Below, piece after piece: positions 1 through 7,496 of a DNA stretch of 64,000 nt (positions within the stretch are counted from its first letter, which is position 1; the number at the start of each line of letters is the position of its first letter). The stretch comes from Rubrivivax sp. (GTDB taxonomy: Bacteria; Pseudomonadota; Gammaproteobacteria; Burkholderiales; Burkholderiaceae_C), in contig JAIXSE010000035.1 in assembly GCA_027484825.1 (NCBI GenBank), positions 124,001 through 188,000 of the forward strand, written 5' to 3'. A model generated the notes under the pieces. The model was not told the origin of the DNA. It did not search any database and saw only the letters and a list, made by a program, of their open reading frames with translations. A program made the position numbers and the translations under genes.

Positions 1-1
1 C

Positions 2-145
2 TGCCAAGGCGGCGGCTTTGGCCGCGGCATGATGGCCGGTTTGATGGCCAGCATGGGCGGCGCCATGGCCTTCGGCATGATGGGCAACATGATGGGCAAC
101 CCGGGCTACGGCTTCGGCTTTGGCGGGTACCCCCGCTTCTTCTGA
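2..145 (+). CDS. C-terminal fragment of a Gly/Met-rich protein
   Basis: The window opens inside a reading frame that stops with TGA at 143-145. The 47 visible residues are dominated by Gly, Met and Phe, with repeated short Met-Met-Gly-Asn units, and end in Pro-Arg-Phe-Phe. No known domain is recognisable. The hairpin just downstream looks like a terminator, so this gene is probably a separate transcription unit from the T3SS operon that follows. In Hrp1-type systems a glycine-rich harpin gene often lies upstream of the sctI homologue, so a secreted harpin-like protein is possible. The visible part contains a Cys near its left edge, which harpins usually lack, so that idea stays weak. A general glycine-rich surface or periplasmic protein is equally possible. 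Confidence 0.5.
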   Translation, partial: CQGGGFGRGMMAGLMASMGGAMAFGMMGNMMGNPGYGFGFGGYPRFF

Positions 146-202
146 CGCCTGAGCACACGCCCAAGCCCCTGACCTGCCCCCCCCCTGAGGGGTCGGTCCT
201 GA

Positions 203-253
203 GAGGCGGGCAGCCGTGGTGGCATTGCCACCGGCTCGCCCGCCCTTTCTCTT
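203..253 (+). terminator. Probable intrinsic terminator after the first gene
   Basis: The arms 205-223 and 227-244 form a long GC-rich hairpin (GGCGGGC...GCCCGCC at the base, GTGGC/GCCAC near the tip). It is followed by the pyrimidine-rich CTTTCTCTTG. The hairpin separates the first gene from the T3SS operon that begins at 313. The T tract is interrupted by C, so termination efficiency is uncertain. Confidence 0.55.
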
Positions 254-312
254 GTCTTCCTCCATGCCCATTTGATCCAGGAGCCCCTTCAGCGGCGCTC
301 CGAGGAGCCCTC

Positions 313-912
313 ATGACGTCCCTGAACCAAGATTTTGCGCCGTCGTCTGCCCTGGACGCTGCGTCGCATCCCCTCGCAGCGCCCCAGTCCGCTGACGATC
401 CTGACCTCCAGAAGCGCCTGTGCATCGCCGCGCTGATGGACCGTCATCCCGAGACGTTCGCCGCGCCGACCTCGGCCGCCACCTGGACCGACTTCGTCGA
501 ACAGCACTGTGTGCCGCAGGACCATGAACTTCACACGCTGAACATGGCCATCGGCCGTCTGGTGCAGGTGATGCGCGTCGCCCAGGAAGGCATTCCCGAA
601 CCGGGTGATCTCAATGCCATGCTGCAACGGGCCCAGCAGGAAGGCGTCGGCGAGTTAGAGCCCGATGCCGCCGTCGAGTCCCTCGCCTCCCCCGATGCGT
701 CGCCCGAAGAGGTGCAGGTCATGGCGCGTGCCATGTCCCTCTACAAAACCTGTGTCGCCAATGGCGTGGCACAAGGGGACGAAATCACCGGAGCCATCGA
801 TGCCGGCTTCGCCCATGTCCCGGTCACCAGCGCCTTCATGCAGAGCCTGGTGGACACCGCCAAGGAAGTGGCGCTGATCGATGTGCGCCACGCACTGGGA
901 CTGAACCCATGA
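313..912 (+). CDS. Uncharacterised T3SS-operon protein upstream of sctI
   Basis: This 199-residue protein is not one I recognise. It looks mostly alpha-helical and acidic, with a disordered N-terminus of about 30 residues rich in Ser, Pro and Ala, no signal peptide and no membrane segment. The start at 313 has a good ribosome binding site (CGAGGAG) just upstream. The gene overlaps sctI by four bases (ATGA), so the two are translationally coupled and it should act with the T3SS. By position it could correspond to the HrpB1-type genes that precede hrpB2 in Ralstonia/Xanthomonas, or to a chaperone or regulator of early substrates. I see no sequence motif that decides between these. Confidence 0.75.
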   Translation: MTSLNQDFAPSSALDAASHPLAAPQSADDPDLQKRLCIAALMDRHPETFAAPTSAATWTDFVEQHCVPQDHELHTLNMAIGRLVQVMRVAQEGIPEPGDLNAMLQRAQQEGVGELEPDAAVESLASPDASPEEVQVMARAMSLYKTCVANGVAQGDEITGAIDAGFAHVPVTSAFMQSLVDTAKEVALIDVRHALGLNP

Positions 913-1217
913 ACCCGCTGGACTTCCCCTCCCGCCTGGTCCTGCCGGCCCAATCCCAGAACGACCCTGCAGGCAGCCGTTCCTCCAGCCCGTCTTTCTC
1001 CGAAGCCCTGGCCGACGTGGCCGCCATCGCCAAGGACATGACGGCCGAACGCGTCTCCATCGCGAACCAGATGCGCCGCATCGTCAATTCCGGCGACACC
1101 AGCCAGATGCCGGCCCTGCTGACCCGCCTGCAGGATGCGAATGCCCGGCAGGACGTGATGTCCACCGTTCTCACCAAGACGACTTCTGGCATCGACCAGA
1201 TCGTCAAGATGCAGTGA
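909..1217 (+). CDS. sctI: T3SS inner rod protein SctI
   Basis: This is a 102-residue protein of the inner rod family (HrpB in Hrp1 systems, HrpB2 in Hrp2, PrgJ/YscI elsewhere). It would polymerise into the short rod that joins the export apparatus to the needle. The N-terminal half is low-complexity and Ser/Pro-rich. The C-terminal half, from about residue 45, is a predicted helix-turn-helix ending in a hydrophobic, Gln/Lys-containing tail, as is usual for rod and needle subunits. It sits directly before sctJ, the usual order. Its start overlaps the previous stop and its stop overlaps the GTG start of sctJ. The family is poorly conserved, so the call rests largely on size, C-terminal pattern and position. 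Confidence 0.8.
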   Translation: MNPLDFPSRLVLPAQSQNDPAGSRSSSPSFSEALADVAAIAKDMTAERVSIANQMRRIVNSGDTSQMPALLTRLQDANARQDVMSTVLTKTTSGIDQIVKMQ

Positions 1218-2143
1218 ACGCCCTGCTGCGTCATCGCCGGGCCAAGGGCCTGGCGCCGGCACTGCTGGTGTTGGCGCTGGCCGGCTGCAATTCGTCGTCC
1301 GAGCTGTATGGCGGGCTCAGCGAGCGCGACGCCAACGACATCGCGGCCGCCTTGAGCGACCATGGCATCGACGCCCGCAAGTCCGCTCAGGGCAAGCAGC
1401 TGTTTTCCGTCAGTGTGCCGGCCTCGGACTTCAGCCGCTCGGTCGCGCTGCTGCATGCCGTCGGCCTGCCCAACAGTTCCTTCGCCCGCATGGGGGAGGT
1501 GTTCAAAAAAGACGGGATGATCTCCACGCCCACCGAAGAGCGGGCCCGCTTTCTGTATGCCCTGTCGCAGGAGCTGGAGAGCACGCTGTCGCAGATCGAC
1601 GGCGTGGTGCTGGCCCGTGTGCATCCGGTGCTGCCGGAGCGGGTGGTCCCGGGCGAGCCGGTGCTGCCCAGTTCCTGCTCGGTGCTGATCAAGCATGTGC
1701 CCGGTTGGGATACGGCCGCGTATGAGCCGCGCATCCGCAAACTGGTGCTGGCCAGCATCCCGGGGTTGGCGGACACCCCGGAGAAGGTGGCGGTGGTTTT
1801 TGTGCCGTCGGAGGCCATGGCGTTGCATCAGATGTCGCGCCAGGGGGGCAGCCCAGGCGGCATGGGCCTCTCCACAACCGAGGCCCGCTCATCCCAATTG
1901 CCCCAATCGTCCCCGTCGGGCTCATCCGGCGCGACCAGCATGGCCCTGAGCCGCGGTTCGAGCGCCAACGACGCACCGATCCCGGCGCGCAGCAGCAACT
2001 GGGACGGGGCCGCATGGCTGATCGGCGTGGCGGCCGTCCTGATCGGTGTCGGAGGGCCTTCCGCATGGCTGTGGTGGCACCGCCGCGCGGCCCAGAAACG
2101 GGCCGCCTCTGCATCGACCGCCGAGTCAGGCGAGGATCAGTGA
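1214..2143 (+). CDS. sctJ: T3SS inner-membrane ring lipoprotein SctJ
   Basis: SctJ (HrcJ/YscJ/PrgK, FliF-related) forms the inner of the two rings in the inner membrane. The 309-residue protein has a lipoprotein signal with the lipobox LALAGC at Cys25. A YscJ-type ring-building domain follows: LYGGLSERDAN near residue 31, then the segment with ERARFLYALSQELESTL and the DGVVLARVHPVLPE strand. A Ser/Gly-rich linker leads to a C-terminal membrane helix near residues 262-286 and a basic cytoplasmic tail. Translation starts with GTG at 1214, overlapping the sctI stop (GTGA). It is flanked by sctI and sctK as in other systems. Confidence 0.93.
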   Translation: MNALLRHRRAKGLAPALLVLALAGCNSSSELYGGLSERDANDIAAALSDHGIDARKSAQGKQLFSVSVPASDFSRSVALLHAVGLPNSSFARMGEVFKKDGMISTPTEERARFLYALSQELESTLSQIDGVVLARVHPVLPERVVPGEPVLPSSCSVLIKHVPGWDTAAYEPRIRKLVLASIPGLADTPEKVAVVFVPSEAMALHQMSRQGGSPGGMGLSTTEARSSQLPQSSPSGSSGATSMALSRGSSANDAPIPARSSNWDGAAWLIGVAAVLIGVGGPSAWLWWHRRAAQKRAASASTAESGEDQ

Positions 2144-2144
2144 C

Positions 2145-2894
2145 ATGCCGCCCGCGCTCCTGGACGCCGAGGCGATGGACGCCTGGTGGACGCTCTGGCA
2201 CGAACCCTGGCGGCAGGCGCACCCGGGCTGGTGGCAGTTGTCCCAGCGGCACGAGCCTGCCCTGCGGTCCCCAACGCCAGGCCAGCCGCAGGAGGACGAA
2301 GACAACCCGACCGTCGAGGGTCTGCTCTCGCTGTTCGCCGAAGGCGCCGCCGAATGTCGGCTGGGGCATCGCTGGTTCTGCCGGCACTTCGGCATCGATG
2401 CCGCCTTGCCTCATCCGCGGCCCTTCCCAGCTGCCATGGGCCGTCCGTTGCCAGGCCTGCCCCTGGCGCCCCACGATCTCGTGGCGGCAGCCATGGCCCT
2501 GGGACGCGTCGGATATGCCAGCCACTGCCTGACCTCCTCCCGCCAAGGGCTGGCGAAACTGTTTTCGCAAGACACCCAAACCGCCGGAGACGCCGATGCC
2601 TGGCGGGACGCCTTGCGGCAGGCACGTGCCCGGCCCCTGACGGTGGACGGCATACAGACGCCCCCCACGGGCGGCAATGCGCTGGAACTGCAGCGCTGGG
2701 CCCTGCCACTGATGGCCCGGCTGATTGAAGACGCCGTGCCCGGCGCCTGGGCCCGGCTCCGCCTGCGGGTGGATCCCCAGTGTTTCACGCTGGCGCCTTT
2801 GGCGCCGGCCACCTATTCCCCTGCGCTGCAACGTCAGGCCTGGCGCATCTGGCGTGCTGCGTCGCATCCCAACTCCCTGGCTGACGTTTCATGA
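2145..2894 (+). CDS. sctK: T3SS sorting-platform accessory protein SctK (HrpD/HrpB4-like)
   Basis: SctK proteins link the cytoplasmic sorting platform (SctQ-SctL-SctN) to the membrane ring protein SctD. This 249-residue Trp-rich soluble protein has the character of that divergent family: an N-terminal Trp/His-rich segment (WWTLWHEPWRQ) and a central helical part, with no signal or membrane segment. I chose ATG 2145, one base after the sctJ stop. The upstream extension of the frame would lie inside sctJ. It overlaps the next gene by ATGA. The assignment depends mainly on its place directly after sctJ, where hrpD (Hrp1) and hrpB4 (Hrp2) lie. Confidence 0.75.
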   Translation: MPPALLDAEAMDAWWTLWHEPWRQAHPGWWQLSQRHEPALRSPTPGQPQEDEDNPTVEGLLSLFAEGAAECRLGHRWFCRHFGIDAALPHPRPFPAAMGRPLPGLPLAPHDLVAAAMALGRVGYASHCLTSSRQGLAKLFSQDTQTAGDADAWRDALRQARARPLTVDGIQTPPTGGNALELQRWALPLMARLIEDAVPGAWARLRLRVDPQCFTLAPLAPATYSPALQRQAWRIWRAASHPNSLADVS

Positions 2895-3598
2895 AACCGA
2901 CCCTTCCTTCCCTGACCTGGCGACTGGCTCGTCAGGACGACGTTCCGGCGCTGACACAGATCTACAACGAATCCGTGGGCGGTGGGGGGTACAGCCCCGC
3001 GCTGTCGGACGCCTCCGAGAACGGTTTGGCCCATCTCCTGAAGGAGGGCCGCACGAACGGCTGGCCTCTGTGGGTCCTGACCCATGGGGAAGAGCGAGTG
3101 GGCTGGGCCTATCTGCGCCGGATCGCCTGGGGCGGATCGGCCTGCGGCACGGTGGGCGACCTCTGGCTCTATGTCGCCCGGGCCTGGCACGGCAGCGGCG
3201 TGGCCATGCAGATGCTTCGCCGGGTCCATCCGTCGGTCCTCCGCTACGGTTTCGACACCATCACCTGCTGGATCCTGGGGGGCAACCGCCGCAGCCTGTC
3301 GCTGGTGCGCGCGTGCCGACTCCAGCGCTGGGGCGTGCTGCCGGGCATCGTCCGCTATGGCGACCGCTGCAATGACCTGGAGATCTGGGGCGTGCGCACC
3401 GACGATCCCCAGTGGCAGAACTACATGAACCGGCTCGATCAGCGTTATCGGCGGCTGGAGGCCCGCGGGGCTGCCGCATTGACGACGCAAGACGTGGCTG
3501 CGATGCCCGACACCGACGTGTGCGCGCCTCTCCCCGATCCGGCAGCGGTGCCCGCCGCCTGCCCGCCGTCCGCCTCGTCGCTTGCGCAGGCGGCCTGA
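2891..3598 (+). CDS. GNAT-family N-acetyltransferase embedded in the T3SS operon
   Basis: The 235-residue protein shows the GNAT fold pattern. An N-terminal strand-helix (WRLARQDDVPALTQIYNES) comes first. Next is the acetyl-CoA binding motif around residues 94-118 (GDLWLYVARAWHGSGVAMQM, with the GSG-V-A pyrophosphate loop). A motif B segment with NRRSLSLVRACRLQRWGVL follows. Residues after about 180 form a Pro/Ala-rich tail. It overlaps sctK by four bases and precedes sctT, so it is part of the structural operon. This is the slot normally filled by sctL (hrpE or hrpB5). Substrate is unknown: it could modify a T3SS component, be a secreted effector, or be a passenger. No secretion signal can be called with confidence. 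Confidence 0.85.
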   Translation: MKPTLPSLTWRLARQDDVPALTQIYNESVGGGGYSPALSDASENGLAHLLKEGRTNGWPLWVLTHGEERVGWAYLRRIAWGGSACGTVGDLWLYVARAWHGSGVAMQMLRRVHPSVLRYGFDTITCWILGGNRRSLSLVRACRLQRWGVLPGIVRYGDRCNDLEIWGVRTDDPQWQNYMNRLDQRYRRLEARGAAALTTQDVAAMPDTDVCAPLPDPAAVPAACPPSASSLAQAA

Positions 3599-3639
3599 GG
3601 CCTCTCGATATCCCCTCCCACCGTCACCCCTTCGCCGCC

Positions 3640-4434
3640 ATGTCCCTGACGCAGTCCGATCTGTTGGTGCTGATCCAGGCGCTGCTCCTGTCCATGGCGC
3701 GCACCCTGGGCATGCTGAAATTCCTGCCCTTTCTTTCTCATCAAAACAGCAGCGGGCCCATCCGCGGTGCCCTGGCCCTGGGCCTGAGCCTGCCGGTCGC
3801 GGTGGGACTGTGGGAGCCGCTGATCGAGGCGTCGCCCAGCCCGGCGCTGTATGCCGCGCTGCTGATCAAGGAAGTCATGCTGGGGACGCTGCTCGGCATG
3901 CTGGCCGCCCTGCCCTTCTGGGCCGTACGCGGCATGGGCACGCTGATCGACAACCAGCGCGGCGCCAATGCGGCGCAGCAGGTCAATCCGTCGCTGCAGG
4001 CCGACGCCACGCTGATTGGCGAACTGTCGGAGCGAGGGCTGGTCGCACTCCTGGTGCAATGGGGTCTGCTCCAGACCGTCTTCACCGTCCTGACCGACAG
4101 CCAGGCCCAGTGGCCGGTGCTGGCGCTGCTGCCGGAACTCGGCCCCTATCAGCACAGCATCCTGGCCTCATTGGCTGGCCTGGTCACAAACGCCCTCTTG
4201 CTGGCCGCCCCGGTACTGCTGCTCCTGCTCCTGATCGAGCTCGGACTGGCCCTGGTCAGCACGGCGGTGCAGGGCTTTGATGTGTATTCGTCCGCCATGG
4301 CGGTCAAGACGCTGCTGGCCCTGGTCATGCTGGTGCTGGTGATCTCTCCCGTGCTTCAGACCAGCGCCCAGGACGCCCTGCGCTGGTGGCAGGAAGGCCT
4401 GCCGCAGGCCCTCGGCTTCGCGCCGACACACTGA
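3640..4434 (+). CDS. sctT: T3SS export apparatus protein SctT
   Basis: SctT (HrcT/YscT, FliR homologue) is a polytopic inner-membrane protein of the export gate, complexed with SctR and SctS. The 264-residue product starts MSLTQSDLLVLIQALLLSMA. It has about six hydrophobic segments and the family loop IDNQRGANAAQQVNPS near residues 106-121. The second half ends in the usual DVYSSAMAVKTLLALVMLVL segment. I chose ATG 3640. Longer in-frame starts would begin inside the acetyltransferase gene and add a non-membrane N-terminus. There is a 41-base gap after the acetyltransferase gene and a 12-base gap before sctU. Confidence 0.93.
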   Translation: MSLTQSDLLVLIQALLLSMARTLGMLKFLPFLSHQNSSGPIRGALALGLSLPVAVGLWEPLIEASPSPALYAALLIKEVMLGTLLGMLAALPFWAVRGMGTLIDNQRGANAAQQVNPSLQADATLIGELSERGLVALLVQWGLLQTVFTVLTDSQAQWPVLALLPELGPYQHSILASLAGLVTNALLLAAPVLLLLLLIELGLALVSTAVQGFDVYSSAMAVKTLLALVMLVLVISPVLQTSAQDALRWWQEGLPQALGFAPTH

Positions 4435-4446
4435 CCGGCGGCCCTC

Positions 4447-5643
4447 ATGGGAGAAAAAACCTTACCGCCGACCCCGCAGCGGATCCAGCAGGCGCGCGAA
4501 GAGGGCCAGGTCGGCATCAGCGAAGAGGCGGTGCGCATCACCAAGCTGCTGGTGATGGCCCAGATCGCCTTTGCGGCCGAGCCCCATTGGCGTCGGATGC
4601 TGTCGGAGTGGCTCGACACGGCCCTGGCGGCCGCCACCACCCATCAGCGCATCAGCCTGTCCACCAGCCTGGAGTCCCTGCTGCCCGCCGTCCTCAGCCT
4701 GGTCGTGCTGGCGGTGGTGCCGATGTTGCTGGCGGCGCTGGTCACGTTCGCCCAGACTCGCTTCAACGTGGCGCCCAAGGCCCTGGAAAAGGGGGTCGAG
4801 AAGCTGAACATCGGCAACAACCTGCAGCAACTGGTGGCCCCGCAGAAGCTGCTGGTGCCGGTCCTGGGGCCCATCAAGGGGGGACTGCTGCTATGGGTCC
4901 TCTACCTCGAGTTGCGAGACCAGTTTCCGCAGGTTGGCCTCGCGTACCGCGCCAGCCCAGCTCAGGGCTGGGCCATGAGCGTGTCGATGATGCAGGACCT
5001 GGTGCAGCGCTGCGTGGTGGTGCTCATCATCCTCATGGTGGCCGACATCATCCTGCAGCGCTATCTGGTCTGGCGACAACTGCGCATGGACCACAGCGAA
5101 ATGAAGCAGGACTACAAGCAGGCGGAAGGTGACCCCATGCTCAAGGGCATGCGCAAGCAGAACGCCAAGGAGGTCGTCCTGGGCGATTCACCGCCCCCCA
5201 AGGAGCAACAGCGCCCCAGCGCGGTGGTGGTCAACCCCCAGCATATTGCTGTGGCCCTGCTGTATGAGCCCGACGACATGCTCATGCCGGTGATGATGGC
5301 CGCAGTCACCGACGAGCAGGCGCGTGACTTGCGGCGCAGAGCCCGCGCCGAGGGCATTCCACTGATCAAGTACGTCGCGCTCGCTCGACATCTGCTGGCC
5401 AGCGGCAAGCCGGGTGAGCCGATTCCGGATCACACCTGCCGGGCCACCGCCCTGCTGTTCAAGGTCATTGAAGAATATGAACGGCTGGCGCCGGAATTGC
5501 TGCGTCCGACCGTGGACGTGGAGGACCTCGAGAACCCGGACCATGACGACGACGATGAGGACGGCGACCAGGACCTGAATGACTTCATGCCCTTGGCGGA
5601 AGTGGACGAGGAATTGGGCGAGTCCATGTTCGACGGGCCGTGA
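4447..5643 (+). CDS. sctU: T3SS export apparatus switch protein SctU
   Basis: SctU (HrcU/YscU, FlhB homologue) controls substrate switching through self-cleavage at an Asn-Pro bond. The 398-residue protein begins MGEKTLPPTPQRIQQAREEGQV, typical of FlhB, and has four membrane segments up to about residue 202. A basic linker leads to the cytoplasmic domain. The autocleavage site reads Asn263-Pro264-Gln265-His266 instead of the near-universal NPTH, and is followed by the usual IAVALLYE strand. A highly acidic tail of about 45 residues (355-398), with a run of Asp, extends past the normal family end near residue 350. The gene ends 15 bases from the stop of the converging sctO. Confidence 0.93.
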   Translation: MGEKTLPPTPQRIQQAREEGQVGISEEAVRITKLLVMAQIAFAAEPHWRRMLSEWLDTALAAATTHQRISLSTSLESLLPAVLSLVVLAVVPMLLAALVTFAQTRFNVAPKALEKGVEKLNIGNNLQQLVAPQKLLVPVLGPIKGGLLLWVLYLELRDQFPQVGLAYRASPAQGWAMSVSMMQDLVQRCVVVLIILMVADIILQRYLVWRQLRMDHSEMKQDYKQAEGDPMLKGMRKQNAKEVVLGDSPPPKEQQRPSAVVVNPQHIAVALLYEPDDMLMPVMMAAVTDEQARDLRRRARAEGIPLIKYVALARHLLASGKPGEPIPDHTCRATALLFKVIEEYERLAPELLRPTVDVEDLENPDHDDDDEDGDQDLNDFMPLAEVDEELGESMFDGP

Positions 5644-5658
5644 ACATTCAAGGGCCAG

Positions 5659-6144
5659 TCAATCAGCCGCTTCGGCGATCTGCTGAATCAGCATGCCGAA
5701 CTTCTCATGCCGCCGCGCTCGTTGTCGGCGCGTGTCCTGGGCCTGCAGCAGGGCCGTTTCGGCCGCCTCCAGCTCGCGCTCGCGCTGGGTCACGGCCGCC
5801 CTGAGCGGTGGGATGCTGTCCAGCAGGCGTTGATCCGCTTCTCGCCACCGGCGCAGCGCCGTGCCGGCGTCGGGGCGGGCTTGCCGTTCCTCGCGAATTC
5901 GCACCCGCTCCTGCGCCACAAAGACTTTGCCGTCCTCCAGGGCCTGGCGCGCATCGTCCAGCGCCAGACAGGCCTGGGCCTGTGCATGCCGCGCGCGCGC
6001 CAGTGCGGCTTCAGCCAGCCGGGCACGGCGCCCCGCCAGGGACTCCATCGCGCCCAGCGGCCGCAGCCGAGGGTCCGGCACCGGGTCCGGGGCGATCTCA
6101 TGCGGCCAGCGCGCAGGGGGCTGACCGAGCGCCTGGGTCGTCAT
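5659..6144 (-). CDS. sctO: T3SS central stalk protein SctO (HrpO-like)
   Basis: SctO (HrpO/YscO, FliJ-like) is a small coiled-coil stalk that sits in the ATPase ring and couples it to the export gate. The 161-residue product is rich in Ala, Arg, Glu and Gln, with heptad-like helices from about residue 35 to the end (RRARLAEAALARARHAQAQA, then RERELEAAETALLQAQDTR). No membrane segment or Cys-rich motif is present. It overlaps the 3' end of sctN by ATGA and is the last gene of the minus-strand operon. SctO proteins share little sequence, so the call rests on size, coiled coil and position directly after the ATPase gene. Confidence 0.82.
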   Translation of the reverse strand: MTTQALGQPPARWPHEIAPDPVPDPRLRPLGAMESLAGRRARLAEAALARARHAQAQACLALDDARQALEDGKVFVAQERVRIREERQARPDAGTALRRWREADQRLLDSIPPLRAAVTQRERELEAAETALLQAQDTRRQRARRHEKFGMLIQQIAEAAD

Positions 6145-7496
6145 CGGCCGCCACTGGCCAGCGCCATCATCCGGGCGATGCTGTCCGCCACCGGTGCGGA
6201 CGTGCGTGTGTCCTGGCGCAGAAAGTCAATCACCTTCGGATAATCCGCGACGATGCGGTCCGTCTCCGGGTCCTGCCCGCTGCGGTATTCACCCAGCTTG
6301 ACCATGAGTTCGATGTCCCGATAGCCGGAGAGCACCTGACGCAGGCGTGACGCCGCCTGGCTGTGCTCCCGCGGCACGATGTTGGACATCACCCGGCTGA
6401 GGCTGGCCAGCACATCCACCGCCGGATACTGCCCCTGCTCGGCCAATTTGCGGGACAGCACGATGTGGCCGTCCAGCAGGGAAACCGCCTCTTCCGAAAT
6501 CGGATCGGAGCGCAGTTCGCCTTCCAGCAGCACGGTGTAGAGGGCGGTGATGCTGCCGCCGGCGGCATTGCCGGCCCGCTCGATCAGTCGTGGCAGCAAG
6601 GCATAGACCGAGGGCGGGAAACCGGCGCGGGCCGGGGCCTCGCCAGCGGCCAGGCCGATTTCACGCTGGGCCCGTGCCAGCCGGGTGAGCGAATCGATCA
6701 TCAACAACACGTTCAGGCCCTGATCGCGCAGCGCTTCGGCAATGGCGGTCGCGGTGAACGCGGCCCGCACCCGTTCGATGGACGTGCGGTCGGAGGTGGC
6801 GCAGACCATCACGGTGCGTGCCATCAGCTCCGGGGGAAATTCGTGTTCGGTGAATTCGCGGACTTCACGCCCGCGCTCCCCGATCAGGCCCACCACGATG
6901 ACGTCGGCGGGACTGCCCCGTCCGACGGCCGCCATCAGCGTGGTCTTGCCGCAGCCAGGGCCGGCAAACAGCCCCACCCGCTGGCCTTGCCCCAGCGTGA
7001 GCAAGGCATCGATGCTGCGCACGCCGGTGGGAAAGCAGTCCTTGATACGCCAGCGTTCCACCGGGGGTGGCGCGTCGGCCACCACCTGCCGCATCGCCAC
7101 CCCTGGCTGGCCGGGCAGGAGCGGAGGCAGGCCATCCAGCGGCGCCCCGAATCCATCGAGGATGCGCCCCTGCAGTGCCGGACTGACAGCGACCTGATGG
7201 GTGGTGCGCAGGGGCCGGACCAGGCACCCCGCTGAAATACCTTCAAGCGGCATGAGGGAGGACAGCAGCACCTGCGTGCCCTGGAAACCCACCACCTCGC
7301 AGCGCCAGATGCGCCCCGGCCGCGCCGGGTCGAAGACTTCGCACAGCTCGCCGACACTGGTCCCCGGAATGCGGGCCTCGATCAGCATGCCGGTGACCCG
7401 GTGCACCTTGCCCAGGGTGGACGTGACCCGGACCTGGGCCATGGCCGCACGCATGGCGGTGGTCTGGGTTTCCAGCAGAGCGGTGTCGGTCACCAT
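6141..7496 (-). CDS. sctN: T3SS ATPase SctN
   Basis: SctN (HrcN/YscN) is the hexameric ATPase that strips chaperones and unfolds substrates. The 451-residue product has the beta-barrel N-domain, then Walker A GPGCGKTT at residues 179-186 and the GERGREVREF motif near 206-215. The Walker B segment LLMIDSLTRLARAQREIG and the conserved AGEAPARAGFPPSVYALLPRL region follow, as in T3SS and flagellar ATPases. Length is normal. Its start overlaps the end of sctD by seven bases and its end overlaps sctO. In Hrp1 clusters the same order hrpQ-hrcN-hrpO is seen. Confidence 0.96.
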   Translation of the reverse strand: MVTDTALLETQTTAMRAAMAQVRVTSTLGKVHRVTGMLIEARIPGTSVGELCEVFDPARPGRIWRCEVVGFQGTQVLLSSLMPLEGISAGCLVRPLRTTHQVAVSPALQGRILDGFGAPLDGLPPLLPGQPGVAMRQVVADAPPPVERWRIKDCFPTGVRSIDALLTLGQGQRVGLFAGPGCGKTTLMAAVGRGSPADVIVVGLIGERGREVREFTEHEFPPELMARTVMVCATSDRTSIERVRAAFTATAIAEALRDQGLNVLLMIDSLTRLARAQREIGLAAGEAPARAGFPPSVYALLPRLIERAGNAAGGSITALYTVLLEGELRSDPISEEAVSLLDGHIVLSRKLAEQGQYPAVDVLASLSRVMSNIVPREHSQAASRLRQVLSGYRDIELMVKLGEYRSGQDPETDRIVADYPKVIDFLRQDTRTSAPVADSIARMMALASGGR

